Shown here: positions 12,827-13,235 of the stretch, piece by piece | How the letters are laid out: every line of letters starts with the position of its first letter | Position numbering within the stretch: position 1 is the stretch's first letter | Origin: Thermoplasmata archaeon | GTDB taxonomy: Archaea; Thermoplasmatota; Thermoplasmata; Sysuiplasmatales; Sysuiplasmataceae | NCBI GenBank assembly: GCA_021811925.1 | Contig: JAKAPY010000031.1 | Span: 1 to 13,235 of the forward strand | Direction of reading: 5' to 3' | DNA: 13,235 nt | The notes under the pieces: generated by a model | Told to the model about the DNA's origin: nothing | What the model saw: only the letters and a program-made list of their open reading frames with translations | Database searches by the model: none | Program-made: the position numbers and the translations under genes

Positions 12827-13235
12827 TTGGCAAACCCCAAGTTTCTTGTAATTGGAGGAGGGCCTTCCGGGCTTAGCGCCGCCCAGGACATAGCGGAAGC
12901 GGGAGGAGATGCAATACTTGTCGAAAAGGAGACTTTTCTTGGCGGCACGCCAAAGAAGCTCCACTACAGCCTGCTCGCCCCGGACATGAAGCCCGTGGAA
13001 GAGGTGCTCGATCCGCTGATTAAGACCGTTGAGAGTTCAAGTGTGCGCAGACTCCTCGGCTCGAGTGTGAAATCGGTCGAGAAGAAGGGCAAAAAATTCA
13101 ATGTCACCATTGAAGGCAACGGGTCATCGGTCGAGGAGAGTGTCGATGCTGTCATAGTCGCCACCTGGTTCTCCCACTGGGATCCTCACAAGAAATACGA
13201 GTACGCCTATGGCGTCTATCCCGATGTCATAGATT
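12827..13235 (+). CDS. hdrA: HdrA-like FAD subunit of the sHdr complex (partial, runs off the right edge)
   Basis: An open frame of 136 codons begins at TTG 12827, 13 nt after the hdrB stop, with GGAG 8 nt upstream. It encodes a flavoprotein N-terminus: a dinucleotide fold FLVIGGGPSGLSAAQDIAEA (about 6-25), the second-strand acid in LVEKETFLGG (31-40), and the VIVATWFSHWDPHKKYEYAY region (around 110-130) leading to YPDVI, which is the HdrA pattern. The usual Gly of the ATG-F turn is Trp here. The visible part has no inserted cysteine-rich ferredoxin segment, as expected for sHdrA rather than methanogen HdrA. It would hold the FAD that joins the HdrC/HdrB pair to its electron acceptor. Downstream genes (a hypothetical gene, hdrC2, hdrB2) are expected but unseen. 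Confidence 0.85.
   Translation, partial: MANPKFLVIGGGPSGLSAAQDIAEAGGDAILVEKETFLGGTPKKLHYSLLAPDMKPVEEVLDPLIKTVESSSVRRLLGSSVKSVEKKGKKFNVTIEGNGSSVEESVDAVIVATWFSHWDPHKKYEYAYGVYPDVID

Noticed and set aside
11824..12948. Long minus-strand open frame (374 codons) opposite hdrB
   Set aside because: It is a mirror of the GC-rich hdrB frame. It has no recognisable domain and no ribosome site, whereas hdrB on the other strand has clear motifs over its whole length.
1..13235. tRNA, rRNA, CRISPR arrays and riboswitches
   Set aside because: I saw no cloverleaf signature, regularly spaced repeats or known aptamer pattern on either strand. The gaps between genes are all short (at most about 200 bases).

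Overview
The window looks archaeal. Promoters are TATA-like A/T boxes about 25-35 nt upstream of starts, several genes have almost no leader, ribosome sites are GGAGGT/GGTGA, and GTG and TTG starts are common. AGG/AGA arginine codons are frequent. The mix of sulfur-energy genes, a Sulfolobales-like acryloyl-CoA reductase homologue, a probable Sec61-beta fragment and a lone TnpB suggests a sulfur-metabolising archaeon, perhaps of a Thermoplasmata-type lineage. That taxon is an inference, because no rRNA or marker tree is available here.

Layout. On the minus strand at the left edge are the first 12 codons of a probable Sec61-beta gene (1-36), a class II lysyl-tRNA synthetase (76-1593) and a zinc MDR oxidoreductase (1682-2707). 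On the plus strand follow a DsrE-family sulfur-carrier protein (2849-3319), an unrecognised 90-residue protein (3359-3631), and a low-molecular-weight phosphatase fold that has lost its catalytic residues (3641-4153). A minus-strand operon, reading right to left, then encodes a five-helix haem-b-type membrane protein (8406-7657), AprB (7645-7190), AprA (7193-5340) and ATP sulfurylase Sat (5329-4169). Upstream of it on the same strand is a metallophosphoesterase (9217-8432). A solitary TnpB-like gene lies on the plus strand (9347-10591). The window ends in a plus-strand hdrC-hdrB-hdrA cluster (10792 to the right edge, hdrA cut off) of the sulfur-oxidation Hdr (sHdr) type.

How the genes fit together. 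DsrE-type proteins hand sulfane sulfur to the sHdr complex, which is thought to release sulfite. AprBA converts sulfite plus AMP to APS, passing electrons through the membrane protein to the quinone pool. Sat turns APS plus pyrophosphate into sulfate and ATP. The window therefore holds most of a Dsr-independent route from sulfane sulfur to sulfate with substrate-level ATP formation. Sequence alone does not fix the direction, so APS reduction is also possible.

The main oddities are as follows. A perfect 16-base repeat is shared by the leader of the apr-sat operon and the promoter of the hdr operon, and the second copy lies just downstream of the TnpB-like gene. The TnpB RuvC-III motif is degenerate. 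AprB has a compact first cluster motif, and a dead phosphatase is paired with an unknown small protein between the sulfur genes. No intergenic stretch exceeds 300 bases, and I saw no tRNA, rRNA or CRISPR array.
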